Shown piece after piece: positions 1-9,560 of a stretch of 64,000 bases of DNA. The stretch spans positions 558,001-622,000 of the forward strand of contig JAGTPG010000002.1 in assembly GCA_018195615.1 (NCBI GenBank), written 5' to 3'. A program made the translations under genes and the position numbers. This DNA comes from Streptomyces tuirus (GTDB lineage Bacteria > Actinomycetota > Actinomycetes > Streptomycetales > Streptomycetaceae). The notes under the pieces were generated by a model. The model was not told the origin of the DNA. It saw only the letters and a program-made list of their open reading frames with translations, and made no database searches. Every line of letters starts with the position of its first letter. The stretch's first letter is position 1.

Positions 1-875
1 CTGGTGACCATGCGGAAGCCGGAGCGGCGCCGGGCCAGGTGGTGCAGGACGCGGCCCTCGTCGTCGACGGCCAGGACGGCGATCGTGCCGGTGGGGCGGA
101 ACGGGGCGTGTACGGCCGCGCGGGCGGCGGCGCGGCGGAGCGTTGGCGCGCCGCGGTGGAGCAGGTCGAGTGCCGGGACACGGGGCCCTGCCAGTGCGAC
201 CCAGATCGGTCCGTCCGGGGCGCCGCGCCAGAGGTTGTCCGGCATGCCCGGGAGGTTCTCGGCGAAGGGCTCGCCGCGGCCGGCCTTCGGCCCGGTGAGC
301 CAGTGGCGGGTGAGCCGGCGGGCACCGGTCTCGGCGACGACGAGGAAGGACTCGTCGGCTCCGGCGGCCAGCCCGTTGGCGAACTGCAGGCCGTCCAGCA
401 CCACCTCGGGCGTGTCGGCACCGGGTGCGAGGCGCAGCAGCCGTCCCGTTCCGGTGTGCTCGACGATGTCGCCGATCCACTGGTCCAAGGGGTGGCGGCG
501 GCTGGAGACGGTGAAGTACACGCTGCCGTCCGAGAGGGACACGGCGTTGCTGCAGAACCGCAGCCGCTCCCCCGCCACCGAGTCGGCGAGGACACGGACC
601 GTGCCGTCGCCGGTGTCGACGCGCAGCAGTCCGCGTTCCGCGTCGCACACCAACAGGTCGCCGTCCGGCAGGAGTTCCAGCCCGAGCGGCCTGCCGCCGG
701 TCTCGGCGACGACCTCGGAGCGGGCCGTGGCCGGGTCCGCCAGACCGTCCAGGCGCACGATGCGACCGTCCGCCAGTCCGGTGAGCACCCGGCCGCGCGG
801 GTCGGCGACCACGTCCTCGGGGCCGTGGCCCACCGCGACGTAGTGGCGTGGGACGAGTGCCGTGGGACGGTCCAT
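1..875 (-). CDS. SMP-30 / strictosidine synthase-like beta-propeller protein (3' end cut by window)
   Basis: Read on the minus strand from ATG at 875, with a GAAGGA ribosome site about ten bases upstream. The frame stays open to the window edge, so about 290 residues are seen and the C-terminus is missing. The protein begins with a GHGPEDVVADPRGRVL repeat. Later it has the block YFTVSSRRHPLDQWIGD, which is typical of strictosidine-synthase/APMAP-like six-bladed propellers in the SMP-30/gluconolactonase superfamily. Members are lactonases or esterases, but the substrate cannot be read from sequence. It lies 45 bases downstream of an ArsR regulator on the same strand and is probably cotranscribed with it. 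No signal peptide is seen, so it is probably cytoplasmic. Confidence 0.75.
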   Translation of the reverse strand, partial: MDRPTALVPRHYVAVGHGPEDVVADPRGRVLTGLADGRIVRLDGLADPATARSEVVAETGGRPLGLELLPDGDLLVCDAERGLLRVDTGDGTVRVLADSVAGERLRFCSNAVSLSDGSVYFTVSSRRHPLDQWIGDIVEHTGTGRLLRLAPGADTPEVVLDGLQFANGLAAGADESFLVVAETGARRLTRHWLTGPKAGRGEPFAENLPGMPDNLWRGAPDGPIWVALAGPRVPALDLLHRGAPTLRRAAARAAVHAPFRPTGTIAVLAVDDEGRVLHHLARRRSGFRMVT

Positions 876-920
876 CGCGCGGGTCCTTCACGTCGGGGCG
901 AAACAGCTGTACCGGGTCGC

Positions 921-1178
921 CTACCAGCCTTTTTCAAACATCCGGGCGACTTCGGCGATCCGCATCTCGTCGCGGTGGTAGTGCACGCGGCCCGCCGACC
1001 GGCTGGCGCGCAGCATGCCGGTGGCCTCGAGCAGCCGGAGGTGGGTGACGGCGACCGGGCGGGACAGAGAGAACCTCTCGGCGACGGCGTCCGCGGTGAC
1101 GCCGCGGGCGGCGGGTCCGGGTTCCTTCAGCCAGGCCAGGATGCGCAGCCGCGTCTCGTCGCTGGGAGTCCTCAGCAT
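921..1178 (-). CDS. ArsR-family winged-helix regulator
   Basis: A small HTH protein of 85 residues if started at ATG 1178, which follows a purine-rich AGGCAGGGG. An upstream in-frame start at 1265 would add 29 unconserved-looking residues. The sequence MLRTPSDETRLRILAWL, followed by ADAVAERFSLSRPVAVTHLRLL and a wing (GRVHYHR), is the ArsR/HTH_20 fold. No paired cysteines suggest metal sensing, so the ligand is unknown. It directly precedes the SMP-30-like gene on the same strand and may control it. Confidence 0.8.
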   Translation of the reverse strand: MLRTPSDETRLRILAWLKEPGPAARGVTADAVAERFSLSRPVAVTHLRLLEATGMLRASRSAGRVHYHRDEMRIAEVARMFEKGW

Positions 1179-1324
1179 GTCGTGCCCCTGCCTCGCGGCG
1201 TTGTCCTCTACACCGCGTCTTCCCACTGTCCCGCACTCGACGCGGTCGTGTCCGGCACTCGGCATCCTTGACCGATACCGAACTGCCGTACGCCACGGAG
1301 GACTTCAGGCCGTCCGGCGAGGGC

Positions 1325-1361
1325 GGGAGGAGGCCCGGCAGGCCATGCCGTGCCTCCTCCC
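1325..1361 (-). terminator. Hairpin terminator after the GH53 gene
   Basis: GGGAGGAGGC at 1325-1334 pairs perfectly with GCCTCCTCCC at 1352-1361, and the bases between can extend the stem. It lies just past the galactanase stop (1370, minus strand), which fits a factor-independent terminator of the streptomycete type without a long U tract. Confidence 0.6.
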
Positions 1362-1369
1362 CCATGAGC

Positions 1370-2926
1370 TCAGCGGTGGCGGAACCAGGACGTGGACGAG
1401 AGCACCCGGTCGTCGTAGCCGAACAGCGCCTGGTTCTCCAGGCGTTGCCGGACGAGGCGTGGGTCGGGTCCCAGCCGTTGCCGCCCACAGCGGTCCAGGT
1501 CGCCTCCCAGTAGAAGATGCCGAGGCCGCGGCCGCCCGGCACGGCCTCCACGATGCTCGCCACGTCGTTCATCCACCGGGTCTGGCCGGCGACGGTCGCC
1601 GGGTAGCCGGAGACCAGTTCGCCACTGGTGTCGATGATGTTCTCGTGGGAGTCCTCGCTGTCCAGGCGGAACGGGTAGGCGGTCTCGGCCACGAACACGG
1701 GCTTGCCGTAGCGGGAGGCCGCGTCGTCGAGGGTCGTCTGGAAGTCGGACAGCGTGCCGTACCAGTAGCCGTAGAACGACAGGCCGATCGCGTCGAACTT
1801 CACGCCGTTGGAGCGCGCGTTGTCGAACCACCAGCGGGTGCCGTCCCGGTCACCGCCCTCGGCGAGGTGCAGGGCGACGGTGGTGGACGCGTTGACCGCC
1901 TTGACCGCGTCGTAGCCGGAGTTGAGCAGACCGGCCAGCTGGGTCCAGTTCGAGGTCGATCCCTCGTTCCACAGCATGCCGCCGTTGATCTCGTTGCCGA
2001 CCTGGACCATGTCGGCGGTGGTTCCCTGCGCCTTCAAGGCGTTCAACACGTCGTACGTGTGGTTGTACACATCGGTCTTGAGTTGACCGTACGAGTGTCC
2101 GGCCCAGACGGCGGGCTTGTCCTGGCGGCCGGGGTCGGCCCAGAAGTCCGAGTAGTGGAAGTCGACCAGCAGCTTTATGCCCTGCGCCTTGACGCGCTTG
2201 GCCATGGCCAGGACGCGGGACTTGTTGTTGTAGCCGTCGGCCGGGTTCACCCAGACCTTGAGGCGCGCGTAGTTCATGCCGGACGACTTGAGGATCGCCA
2301 GGGCGTCACCGGCGGTGCCGGAGCTGTTGCGGTAGACGCCGCCCTTGGCCTCGCTCTTGGCCAGGGACGAGATGTCGGCGCCCTTGATCGACGTGCCGGA
2401 CGTGCCCGGCGTGAAGGTCAGGTCGTCAACATTGATCCAGTTGCCCGCGTTCGCGTCACTGTTGACGCTGATCGTGCACTGGTTGCTGGTCACGTTGACC
2501 GGCACGACGATCCGGATCCACCCACTGGCCGAGACCGGCAGGTCGGTGCGCTGTTCGGCGCCGCCGCAGTTCTTCAGCGCCAGGTACGCGGACTTCTGCC
2601 CGCCACCCGAGCGCACCCAGGCGGTGAGCTTGTAGCTGCCGTTGCTGAGCCCGGACAGGTACTGGTACGTCTCCACCTTGTAGGCGGTGGCGGCCCAGTG
2701 GCTCAGGCGGTAGCTTCCCGCGTGGCCGCCGGACTCGGTGAACGAGGCGCCGGTGTCGCCGTACTCGGACCAGCCGCCGGGGTGGCCGCGCCCGAGCCGT
2801 CGGCTTCGAAGCCGCCGTTGGTGAGGGTGCTCGCGGCGTGGGCGGTCTGGGCGGGCAGCGCGGTGAGGGCGAGCCCGCGGCCAGCGGGAGCAGCAGGGCT
2901 CTGAGTGTGCGTCTGGGATGGAACAT
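1370..2926 (-). CDS. Secreted arabinogalactan endo-beta-1,4-galactanase, GH53 with N-terminal CBM61-like module
   Basis: Cuts beta-1,4-galactan side chains of pectin outside the cell. The ATG at 2926 starts a signal peptide (MFHPRRTLRALLLPLAAG then a hydrophobic stretch ending near AQTAHA). About residues 32-170 form a carbohydrate-binding module with aromatic and cysteine features of CBM61. The rest is a GH53 TIM barrel, with acid/base glutamate in VGNEINGGMLW and nucleophile in VFVAETAYPF. Restored length is 519 aa. Three apparent one-base losses break the frame, near 2873, 2775 and 1437; after the last, the C-terminus reads ENQALFGYDD...SWFRHR. It lies downstream of the GH42 gene, from which it is separated by its own hairpin. 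Confidence 0.88.
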
Positions 2927-2992
2927 CGTCGTCCGTCGTCCCTTCGACGTGGGGGATGGGGGTGCCCTCACCAGGAGGCGGGTGAGGGGCGG

Positions 2993-3030
2993 CCCTCCGC
3001 CCGCGGCTCGTGGCTCGCGCGGGCGGAGGG
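2993..3030 (-). terminator. Hairpin terminator between GH42 and GH53 genes
   Basis: CCCTCCGCCCGCG at 2993-3005 is the exact reverse complement of 3018-3030, leaving a 12-base loop. It follows the GH42 stop (3054, minus strand) and precedes the galactanase start, so it probably ends or attenuates the GH42 transcript. Confidence 0.65.
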
Positions 3031-3053
3031 AGTCGGTTCGGCCGACAGCGGGT

Positions 3054-5075
3054 TCAGCCGTCCAGCCGGACGACGCGGACGGCTCCGGCCGGGACCGCCA
3101 GCCGGCCTGCTGCGCGTTCGCCGGTCAGCAGCTCGGTGCCGGGGGCCTCCAGCGGCACCTTGGCGTCCGAGGCGGTGTGGTTCACGGCGAACAGGTAGGT
3201 GCCCGACTCGCCGGTGCGGCGCACCACTTCGACGTCCCGGGGCAGATCGCCGCGCGGGGTGAGCCGCGCGTCCTCGATCGCCCCGCCGAGCAGGGCGTCG
3301 AGGCCATCGGCGCCGAGCCGGGTGGAGACGTACCAGGCGGTGCCGTCGCCGAGACGGTGCCGGGTGACGGCGGGCCGGCCGGCGGTCAGGCCGTCGGTGT
3401 ACGTCAGGACGGTCTCGGCGCCGCGCGGCACCACGAACTCCGTCCACACGTCGGCGCCCAGTTCGGTTCCGTCGGGTCCGGCGACGCGCACCCGCTCACC
3501 GGGCAGCAGAGGTGAGAACTCCTCGACGGTGAGGCCGAGGACGTCCCGCAGCGGGCCCGGGTAGGCGCCCTCGTGAACCGCGTCGTGCTCGTCGACGATG
3601 CCGGAGAAGTACGAGACGACCAGCGTGCCGCCGCTCTCCACGTACGCCTTCAGATTGTTCCCGGCCGCCCGCGTCATCAGGTACAGGGCAGGTACGACGA
3701 CAAGGGGATAACTCGACAAGTCGGCTTCCGGGTGGGCGAAGTCGACGGTGAGGTGCCGGTCGTAGAGGGCCTCGTAGAAGGCGTCGGCGCGCTCGCGGGC
3801 GTCGTGGTCCTCGCTGGGGCGCCAGTCGAGGTTCTGCGCCCACCAGGACTGCCAGTCCCACAGCACGGCCACGTCGGCCTCGGTGCGGGTGCCACGGATC
3901 TCGCTCAACGCCTCCACGGTGGCGCCGAGTTCGGTCACCTCCCGCCACACGCGGGTGTCGGTGCCGCCGTGCGGGAGCATCGCCGAGTGGAACTTCTCGG
4001 CGCCGCGCCGGGACTGTCGCCACTGGAAGAACAGGGCACCCTCGGAACCGCGCGCAACGTGGGTGAGGGAGTTGCGGGCCATCTGGCCGGGGGCCTTGGC
4101 GGGGTTGCGGGGCTGCCAGTTGACGCCCGAGGTGGAGTGTTCCAGCAGCAGCCAGGGGGCGCCGCCCGCGACGGAGCGGGTGAGGTCCGCGGCCATCGCG
4201 AGGTTGACATGGGTGCGGCGGCCGTCGGTGATCAGGTAGTGGTCGTTGGTGACGATGTCGACCTCGCGGCCCCAGGCCCAGTAGTCGACGGAGTCGCACT
4301 GGCTCAGGGCCGTCATGAAGTTGGTGGTGACCGGGACGCCCGGCGAGAGGCGGTGCAGGATGTCCCGCTCCATACGGAAGTTCTCGCGCATGGTGGCGTC
4401 GGCGAACCGTTTGTAGTCCAGCGCCTGGCTCGGGTTGACGGCCGTGGGAGTGAGCCGGGGCGGGTTGATCTGCTCGAAGTCCGTGTAGCGCTGGCCCCAG
4501 AAGGCCGTGCCCCAGGCCTGGTTGACGGTGTCGACCGTGCCGTAGGCCGTCGCGAGCCAGTGGCGGAAGTGGGCGGCGCAGGAATCGCAGTAGCAGGCCG
4601 AGACGGGGACGCCGTACTCGTTGTGCACGTGCCACATGGCCAGGGCCGGGTGGTCGCCGTAGCGCTCGGCGAGCTTGGTGGTGATGCCGGCGGCGGCCGC
4701 GCGGTAGTCGGCGTTGCTGTGGCAGATGGCGGCGCGGGAGCCGAACTCGTGGCGTACGCCCTCCGCCGTCACGGGCAGGGCCTCGGGGTGGGCGCGGTAG
4801 AACCACACCGGCGGGCAGACGGTGGGCGTGCCGAGGTCGGCGCGGATGCCGTTCTCGTGCAGCAGATCGAGCACGCGGTCCAGCCAGCCGAAGTCGTACG
4901 CGCCGGGTGAGGGCTCCAGCAGCGCCCAGGAGAAGATCCCGACGCTCACCATGGTGACGCCGGCCTCCCGCATCAGCCGGACGTCCTCCTGCCAGACGCT
5001 CTCCGGCCACTGCTCGGGGTTGTAGTCCCCACCGAAGGCGAGCCTGGTGAGGCCCCTGGGGGTGGTCTCCGGCAT
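3054..5075 (-). CDS. Beta-galactosidase, GH42
   Basis: A cytoplasmic exo-acting enzyme of 673 aa, the usual GH42 length, hydrolysing imported galacto-oligosaccharides. ATG 5075 is preceded by GGGAGA. The barrel starts FGGDYNPEQWPESVW. Acid/base Glu153 sits in HVHNEYG and nucleophile Glu312 in LLLEHSTSGVNW. C118 and the CYCDSC cluster (C161, C163, C166) match the zinc site known in the family. A trimerisation domain and a C-terminal beta domain follow. No signal peptide. It diverges from the sugar ABC operon across a 184-base gap holding a LacI-type operator, which fits joint control by the LacI protein at 8404. Confidence 0.92.
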   Translation of the reverse strand: MPETTPRGLTRLAFGGDYNPEQWPESVWQEDVRLMREAGVTMVSVGIFSWALLEPSPGAYDFGWLDRVLDLLHENGIRADLGTPTVCPPVWFYRAHPEALPVTAEGVRHEFGSRAAICHSNADYRAAAAGITTKLAERYGDHPALAMWHVHNEYGVPVSACYCDSCAAHFRHWLATAYGTVDTVNQAWGTAFWGQRYTDFEQINPPRLTPTAVNPSQALDYKRFADATMRENFRMERDILHRLSPGVPVTTNFMTALSQCDSVDYWAWGREVDIVTNDHYLITDGRRTHVNLAMAADLTRSVAGGAPWLLLEHSTSGVNWQPRNPAKAPGQMARNSLTHVARGSEGALFFQWRQSRRGAEKFHSAMLPHGGTDTRVWREVTELGATVEALSEIRGTRTEADVAVLWDWQSWWAQNLDWRPSEDHDARERADAFYEALYDRHLTVDFAHPEADLSSYPLVVVPALYLMTRAAGNNLKAYVESGGTLVVSYFSGIVDEHDAVHEGAYPGPLRDVLGLTVEEFSPLLPGERVRVAGPDGTELGADVWTEFVVPRGAETVLTYTDGLTAGRPAVTRHRLGDGTAWYVSTRLGADGLDALLGGAIEDARLTPRGDLPRDVEVVRRTGESGTYLFAVNHTASDAKVPLEAPGTELLTGERAAGRLAVPAGAVRVVRLDG

Positions 5076-5163
5076 GGATGGTCTCCCGGTCGATCGATCA
5101 ATTGGGAACGTGCACACACAGCGGCGCAGTGCGGAGGCCAACATAACCGCACAGCAACAACCA

Positions 5164-5205
5164 TTGACAAGTGTCCGGGATGTTTCTCTACTGTGAACGC
5201 TCACA
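5164..5205 (+). promoter_or_regulatory. Sigma-70-type promoter and LacI-type operator
   Basis: TTGACA at 5164-5169, a 17-base spacer and TCTACT at 5187-5192 form a housekeeping promoter pointing at the sugar-binding protein gene. It is overlapped downstream by the near-palindrome TGTGAACGCTCACA (5192-5205), which resembles LacI-family operators. A repressor here would block start of transcription and could also affect the divergent GH42 gene. Confidence 0.6.
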
Positions 5206-5259
5206 GAAGCATGGCGGGTCCTCGCAGCGGGCGAGGACCCCAGGTCAGGGGAGAGATCC

Positions 5260-6579
5260 ATGCCGTACACGAAGCGCCGCCGCCTCGTGAGATCCGCCGT
5301 CGCCCTGGTGCTCGGCACCACCGCCCTCGCCGCCTGCGGCACCGAGTCCGGAGACAGCGGGGCCGAGTCGGGCCCGGTCTCGCTGACGTACTGGACCTGG
5401 ACGCCCGGCATGGACAAGGTCGTGGACCTGTGGAACAAGGGGCCGGGCAAGAAGGAGCAGATCACCGTCACGGTGAAGAAGCAGGCCTCCGGTGACACGC
5501 TGGTCACCAAGATCCTCACCGCGCACAAGGCGGGCAAGGCCCCCGACCTGGTGCAGGCGGAGTACCAGGCGCTGCCCACGCTGGTCAGCAACGACGCGCT
5601 CGCGGACATATCGGAGAACGTGGGCGACGCCAAGGACAGCTTCGCCGACGGTGTCTGGCAGCAGACCACGCTCGGCACGGACGCCGTCTACGCGGTCCCG
5701 CAGGACATCGGGCCGATGATGTTCTACTACCGCGAGGACCTCTTCAAGCAGTACGGCCTGACGGTGCCGACGACCTGGGACGAGTTCGCCGAGACCGCCC
5801 GCAAGCTCAAGAAGGCGGCCCCCGACAAGGACCTCACCACCTTCTCCGCCAACGACTCCGGGCTCTTCGCGGGCCTCGCACAGCAGGCCGGTGCGAAGTG
5901 GTGGACGACCTCCGGCGACCAGTGGAAGGTCGCCATCGACGACGCGGCGACGCAGAAGGTCGCGAAGTTCTGGGGCGGCCTGGTCGAGGAGGGTGCCATC
6001 GACAACCAGCCGATGTACACCCCGGCCTGGAACAAGGCGATCAACACCGGCCGGCAGATCGCCTGGGTCAGCGCCGTGTGGGCACCCGGCACGCTCACCA
6101 CCGCCGCTCCCGACACCAAGGGCAAGTGGGCCATGGCCCCGCTCCCCCAGTGGTCGGCCGGCGAGAACAGCACCGGCAGCTGGGGCGGTTCCTCCACGGG
6201 CGTCACCACGGACTCCAAGCACCAGGAGGCCGCCGCGAAGTTCGCCGCCTGGCTGAACACCGACAGCGAGGCCCTGAACGCGCTGGCCACGGAGAGCGGC
6301 ATCTACCCGGCTGCCAAGGACGCCCAGACCAGCGGCGCCTTCCTCAAGCCGCCGGCCTACTTCTCGAACCAGGCCGACTTCTACTCCAAGGCCGCCGACA
6401 TCGCGGAGACCACCGCGCCCTCCGCCTGGGGCCCGAACGTGAACGTCGCCTACACCAGCTTCAAGGACGCCTTCGGCGCCGCCGCGAAGAACAAGTCGGA
6501 CTTCGGCGCCGCCCTGAACAAGATGCAGGACGACACCGTCGCCGACATGAAGAAGCAGGGCTTCGAGGTCGCGGAGTGA
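5260..6579 (+). CDS. Sugar ABC transporter substrate-binding lipoprotein
   Basis: An extracellular receptor (439 aa) of the family-1 carbohydrate uptake ABC type. Basic N-terminus (KRRRLVR), hydrophobic core and lipobox LAAC give a lipoprotein with mature Cys near residue 26. The mature part starts with VSLTYWTWTPG, normal for sugar-binding proteins, and GPMMFYYREDLFKQYG is the typical central block. The stop overlaps the GTG of the next permease gene. Position between GH42, GH53 and LacI genes suggests beta-1,4-galacto-oligosaccharides as ligand; this is inference from neighbours. Confidence 0.9.
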   Translation: MPYTKRRRLVRSAVALVLGTTALAACGTESGDSGAESGPVSLTYWTWTPGMDKVVDLWNKGPGKKEQITVTVKKQASGDTLVTKILTAHKAGKAPDLVQAEYQALPTLVSNDALADISENVGDAKDSFADGVWQQTTLGTDAVYAVPQDIGPMMFYYREDLFKQYGLTVPTTWDEFAETARKLKKAAPDKDLTTFSANDSGLFAGLAQQAGAKWWTTSGDQWKVAIDDAATQKVAKFWGGLVEEGAIDNQPMYTPAWNKAINTGRQIAWVSAVWAPGTLTTAAPDTKGKWAMAPLPQWSAGENSTGSWGGSSTGVTTDSKHQEAAAKFAAWLNTDSEALNALATESGIYPAAKDAQTSGAFLKPPAYFSNQADFYSKAADIAETTAPSAWGPNVNVAYTSFKDAFGAAAKNKSDFGAALNKMQDDTVADMKKQGFEVAE

Positions 6580-7502
6580 AAAGCACGGCACACCGGCAGT
6601 CGTACGGGGTCAAGGGGGCCCCGTACGCCTTCCTCCTCCCCGCGACGATCCTGTTCGCGCTCTTCTTCGCACTGCCCATCGGCTACGCGGTCTGGCTCAG
6701 CTTCCACAAGGTGAAGGTGTCGGGGCTCGGCCTGGGCTCCGGCGCGCGCAAGGAGGTCTGGGCCGGCCTGGAGAACTACACCGACGCCCTGACCGACAGC
6801 GAGCTCATGCACGGGGCCCTGCGCGTGCTGGGCTACGGCTGCATCGTCGTCCCGGTCATGCTGGGCCTGGCCCTGCTGTTCGCGTTGATGCTCGACTCCG
6901 AGAAGGTACGGCTCGCGCCCTTCACCCGGCTCGCGATCTTCCTGCCGTACGCCATCCCGGGTGTCGTGGCGGCGCTGCTGTGGGGCTTTCTGTACCTGCC
7001 GGACGTCAGCCCCTTCTACTTCGTGCTCGACAAGCTGGGGCTGCCGCAGCCGGACCTGCTGGACGGCGGGCCGCTGTACCTGGCGCTGTCGAACATCGCC
7101 GTGTGGGGCGGGACCGGCTTCAACATGATCGTCATCTACACCTCGCTCCAGGCGATCCCGGCGGAGGTGTACGAGGCGGCGAAGCTGGACGGCGCCACCC
7201 CGTTGCAGATCGCGCTCCGGATCAAGATCCCGATGGTGGCACCCTCGCTGGTGCTGACCTTCTTCTTCTCGATCATCGCCACGCTCCAGGTGTTCAGCGA
7301 GCCGACCACCCTCAAACCGCTCACCAACTCCGTGTCCACCACGTGGAGTCCGCTGATGAAGGTGCACCGGGACGCGTTCGGCGAGGGTGACACCTACAGT
7401 GCGGCGGCGCAGGCCGTGATCATCGCGATCGCCACGCTCCTGCTGTCCTTCGGCTTCCTGCGAGCCGCGAACCGTCGTCAGAAGCAGGAGGCCGCTCGAT
7501 GA
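6576..7502 (+). CDS. Sugar ABC transporter permease, MalF/UgpA type
   Basis: An inner-membrane subunit of about 308 aa. GTG at 6576 overlaps the stop of the binding-protein gene (GTGA). It has six predicted helices, starting with the segment YAFLLPATILFALFFALPIG. The EAA loop EVYEAAKLDGATPLQIALRI docks the ATPase. No ATPase gene is present in the operon, so the shared MsiK ATPase is the likely energiser, as is usual for Streptomyces sugar importers. Pairs with the permease that follows. Confidence 0.9.
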   Translation: MKSTAHRQSYGVKGAPYAFLLPATILFALFFALPIGYAVWLSFHKVKVSGLGLGSGARKEVWAGLENYTDALTDSELMHGALRVLGYGCIVVPVMLGLALLFALMLDSEKVRLAPFTRLAIFLPYAIPGVVAALLWGFLYLPDVSPFYFVLDKLGLPQPDLLDGGPLYLALSNIAVWGGTGFNMIVIYTSLQAIPAEVYEAAKLDGATPLQIALRIKIPMVAPSLVLTFFFSIIATLQVFSEPTTLKPLTNSVSTTWSPLMKVHRDAFGEGDTYSAAAQAVIIAIATLLLSFGFLRAANRRQKQEAAR

Positions 7503-8407
7503 GCTCCCTTGCCGTCCCCCAGGCCGAGCCGGTGGCGGGCAGCAGGCCCGGCACTACCCAGGGCCGCCCGCCGCTGCGCCGCCGGATCGCCCTGATCCCG
7601 ACGGTCACGCTGCTCCTGGGGGCGCTCTACTGCCTGCTGCCGGTGGCCTGGGTGGTCATCGCGGCCACCAAGTCGGGCCGTGAGCTGTTCTCGACGTTCA
7701 CGTTCCTCCCCGGCACGGGCTTCGTCGACAACTTCCAGGACCTGACCGCCTACCGCGACGGCGTCTACTGGGAGTGGATGGGCAACTCCGCGCTCTACGC
7801 GGTGCTGGGCGCCCTGCTGTCGACCTGCGTATCGGCGTTCAGCGGCTACGCGCTGGCGACCTACCGCTTCCGTGGCCGCGAGGCGATCTTCAACGTGCTG
7901 CTCGCGGGTGTGCTGATGCCGCCGGTGATCCTTGCCATCCCGCAGTACCTGCTGCTGGCGAAGGCCGACCTCACGGACTCGTACCTGTCCGTCCTGCTGC
8001 CGCAGATCCTCTCCCCGTACGGCGTCTACCTCGCGCGGATCTACGCCGCCGCCGCGGTGCCCGCCGACGTGGTCGAGGCGGGTCGCATGGACGGGGCGAG
8101 CGAGTGGCGGATCTTCACGCGGATCGCGCTGCCGATGATGACCCCCGGCATGGTCACGGTGTTCCTGTTCCAGTTCGTGGCGATCTGGAACAACTTCCTG
8201 CTGCCGTACATCATGCTCAGCGACGACGAGAAGTTCCCGATCACGCTGGGCCTGTTCACGTTGCTGGAGCAGGGCGCCAACACCCCGGCGCTGTACACGC
8301 TGGTGATCACGGGCGCGTTCCTCGCGGTGCTCCCGCTGGTCGCTCTGTTCCTGGTCATCCAGCGGTTCTGGAGTCTGGATCTGCTCTCCGGAGCCGTAAA
8401 GTCATGA
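7499..8407 (+). CDS. Sugar ABC transporter permease, MalG/UgpE type
   Basis: The second membrane subunit (302 aa), starting in a 4-base overlap with the previous gene. It has six predicted helices. The EAA motif reads DVVEAGRMDGASEWRIFTRI, followed by the ALPMMTPGM block of MalG-type proteins. The stop overlaps the start of the lacI-family gene (ATGA), so receptor, two permeases and regulator form one tightly coupled operon. Confidence 0.9.
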   Translation: MSSLAVPQAEPVAGSRPGTTQGRPPLRRRIALIPTVTLLLGALYCLLPVAWVVIAATKSGRELFSTFTFLPGTGFVDNFQDLTAYRDGVYWEWMGNSALYAVLGALLSTCVSAFSGYALATYRFRGREAIFNVLLAGVLMPPVILAIPQYLLLAKADLTDSYLSVLLPQILSPYGVYLARIYAAAAVPADVVEAGRMDGASEWRIFTRIALPMMTPGMVTVFLFQFVAIWNNFLLPYIMLSDDEKFPITLGLFTLLEQGANTPALYTLVITGAFLAVLPLVALFLVIQRFWSLDLLSGAVKS

Positions 8408-9435
8408 CCATGAACGCTGCGGGGGGCAGGCGCAGGCCGCCCACGATCCACGATGTGGCGCGCGAGGCGGGGGTGTCGCGCGGCACCGTCTCGCGTGTGC
8501 TCAACGGCGGCCACTACGTCAGCCCGGCCGCGCAGGAGGCGGTCAACGCGGCCATCCGCAGGACGGGTTACGTCGTCAACCGGCACGCCCGCTCCCTGAT
8601 CACCGGGCGGTCCGACTCGATCGGCTTCCTGCTCACGGAGCCGCAGGAGCGGTTCTTCGAGGACCCCAACTTCAACGTGCTGCTGCGCGGCTGCACCCAG
8701 GCGCTCGCCGCGCACGACATCCCGCTGCTGCTGATGCTGGCGGGCACCGAGGACGAACGGCGGCGCATCACGCGGTACATCACCGCCGGGCATGTGGACG
8801 GGGTACTGCTGGTCTCCAGCCACTCCGGCGATCCGGTCGCCGAGCAGCTGCGCGGGGCCGGTGTGCCGCTGGTGGCGTGCGGTAAGCCGATCGGGCTCGG
8901 CTCGAAGGTCAGTTACGTGGCCGCCGACGACCGCGACGGTGCCCGCGACATGGTGCGTCACCTGCTGTCGCTCGGGCGGCACCGGGTGGGCATGGTGACG
9001 GGTCCGCTGGACACGCCCGGCGGTGTCGAGCGCCTCGCCGGCTACAAGGAGGTACTCGCGGACGCGGGTCTGGCGTACGACGAGCGCCTCGTCGTCTCCG
9101 GCGACTACAGCCGGGCCAGCGGTGAGGCGGGCGCCGAGCGGCTGCTGGAGCGGGCCCCGGACATGGACGCGGTGTTCGTCGCCTCGGACCTCATGGCGCA
9201 GGGCGTGCTGGCGGCCCTGCAGCGGGCGGGGCGGCGGGTGCCGCAGGATGTGGCGGTCGGCGGCTTCGACGACTCCCCGGCCGCCCTGGCCTCCAGCCCC
9301 GGGCTCACGACCATACGGCAGCCCTGGGACCGCATCAGCACCGAGATGGTCCGGGTGATGCTCGCACAGATCGGGGGCGAGGATCCGGCGGCGGTGATCC
9401 TGCCGACGGAGCTGGTGAAACGGGAGTCGACGTAG
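8404..9435 (+). CDS. LacI-family transcriptional regulator of the galactan operon
   Basis: A repressor of 343 aa. N-terminal HTH and hinge: PTIHDVAREAGVSRGTVSRVLNGG, then NRHARSLITGRSDSIGF. The rest is the periplasmic-binding-like sensor domain, ending in the FDDSPAALASSPGLTTIRQP block. ATG 8404 overlaps the stop of the permease gene; another ATG two codons on is possible. Because it is the last gene of the operon that starts at 5260, it is probably autoregulated through the operator at 5192-5205. The inducer is likely a galacto-oligosaccharide (inferred). Confidence 0.88.
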   Translation: MTMNAAGGRRRPPTIHDVAREAGVSRGTVSRVLNGGHYVSPAAQEAVNAAIRRTGYVVNRHARSLITGRSDSIGFLLTEPQERFFEDPNFNVLLRGCTQALAAHDIPLLLMLAGTEDERRRITRYITAGHVDGVLLVSSHSGDPVAEQLRGAGVPLVACGKPIGLGSKVSYVAADDRDGARDMVRHLLSLGRHRVGMVTGPLDTPGGVERLAGYKEVLADAGLAYDERLVVSGDYSRASGEAGAERLLERAPDMDAVFVASDLMAQGVLAALQRAGRRVPQDVAVGGFDDSPAALASSPGLTTIRQPWDRISTEMVRVMLAQIGGEDPAAVILPTELVKREST

Positions 9436-9560
9436 CGGGGGTGCGAGCGGAGTCGACGTGGTGTGAGGCGGACAGTGCTCCTGGCATGCACCTGATATCC
9501 GCGGAAATCCCGGGCCCGCACTCCATGCACAGTCATCGAACGGCGGTGTACGGTTCGGAT

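Noticed and set aside
4..1271. Two long plus-strand open frames at the left end
   Set aside because: They are shadows of the minus-strand SMP-30-like and ArsR genes. Their translations are low-complexity Arg/Pro/Ala/Gly with no family features.
934..2676. One minus-strand frame that joins the galactanase to ArsR-like C-terminal sequence
   Set aside because: The frame runs on past the galactanase only because of a missing base near 1437; the true C-terminus is in the next frame and stops at 1370.
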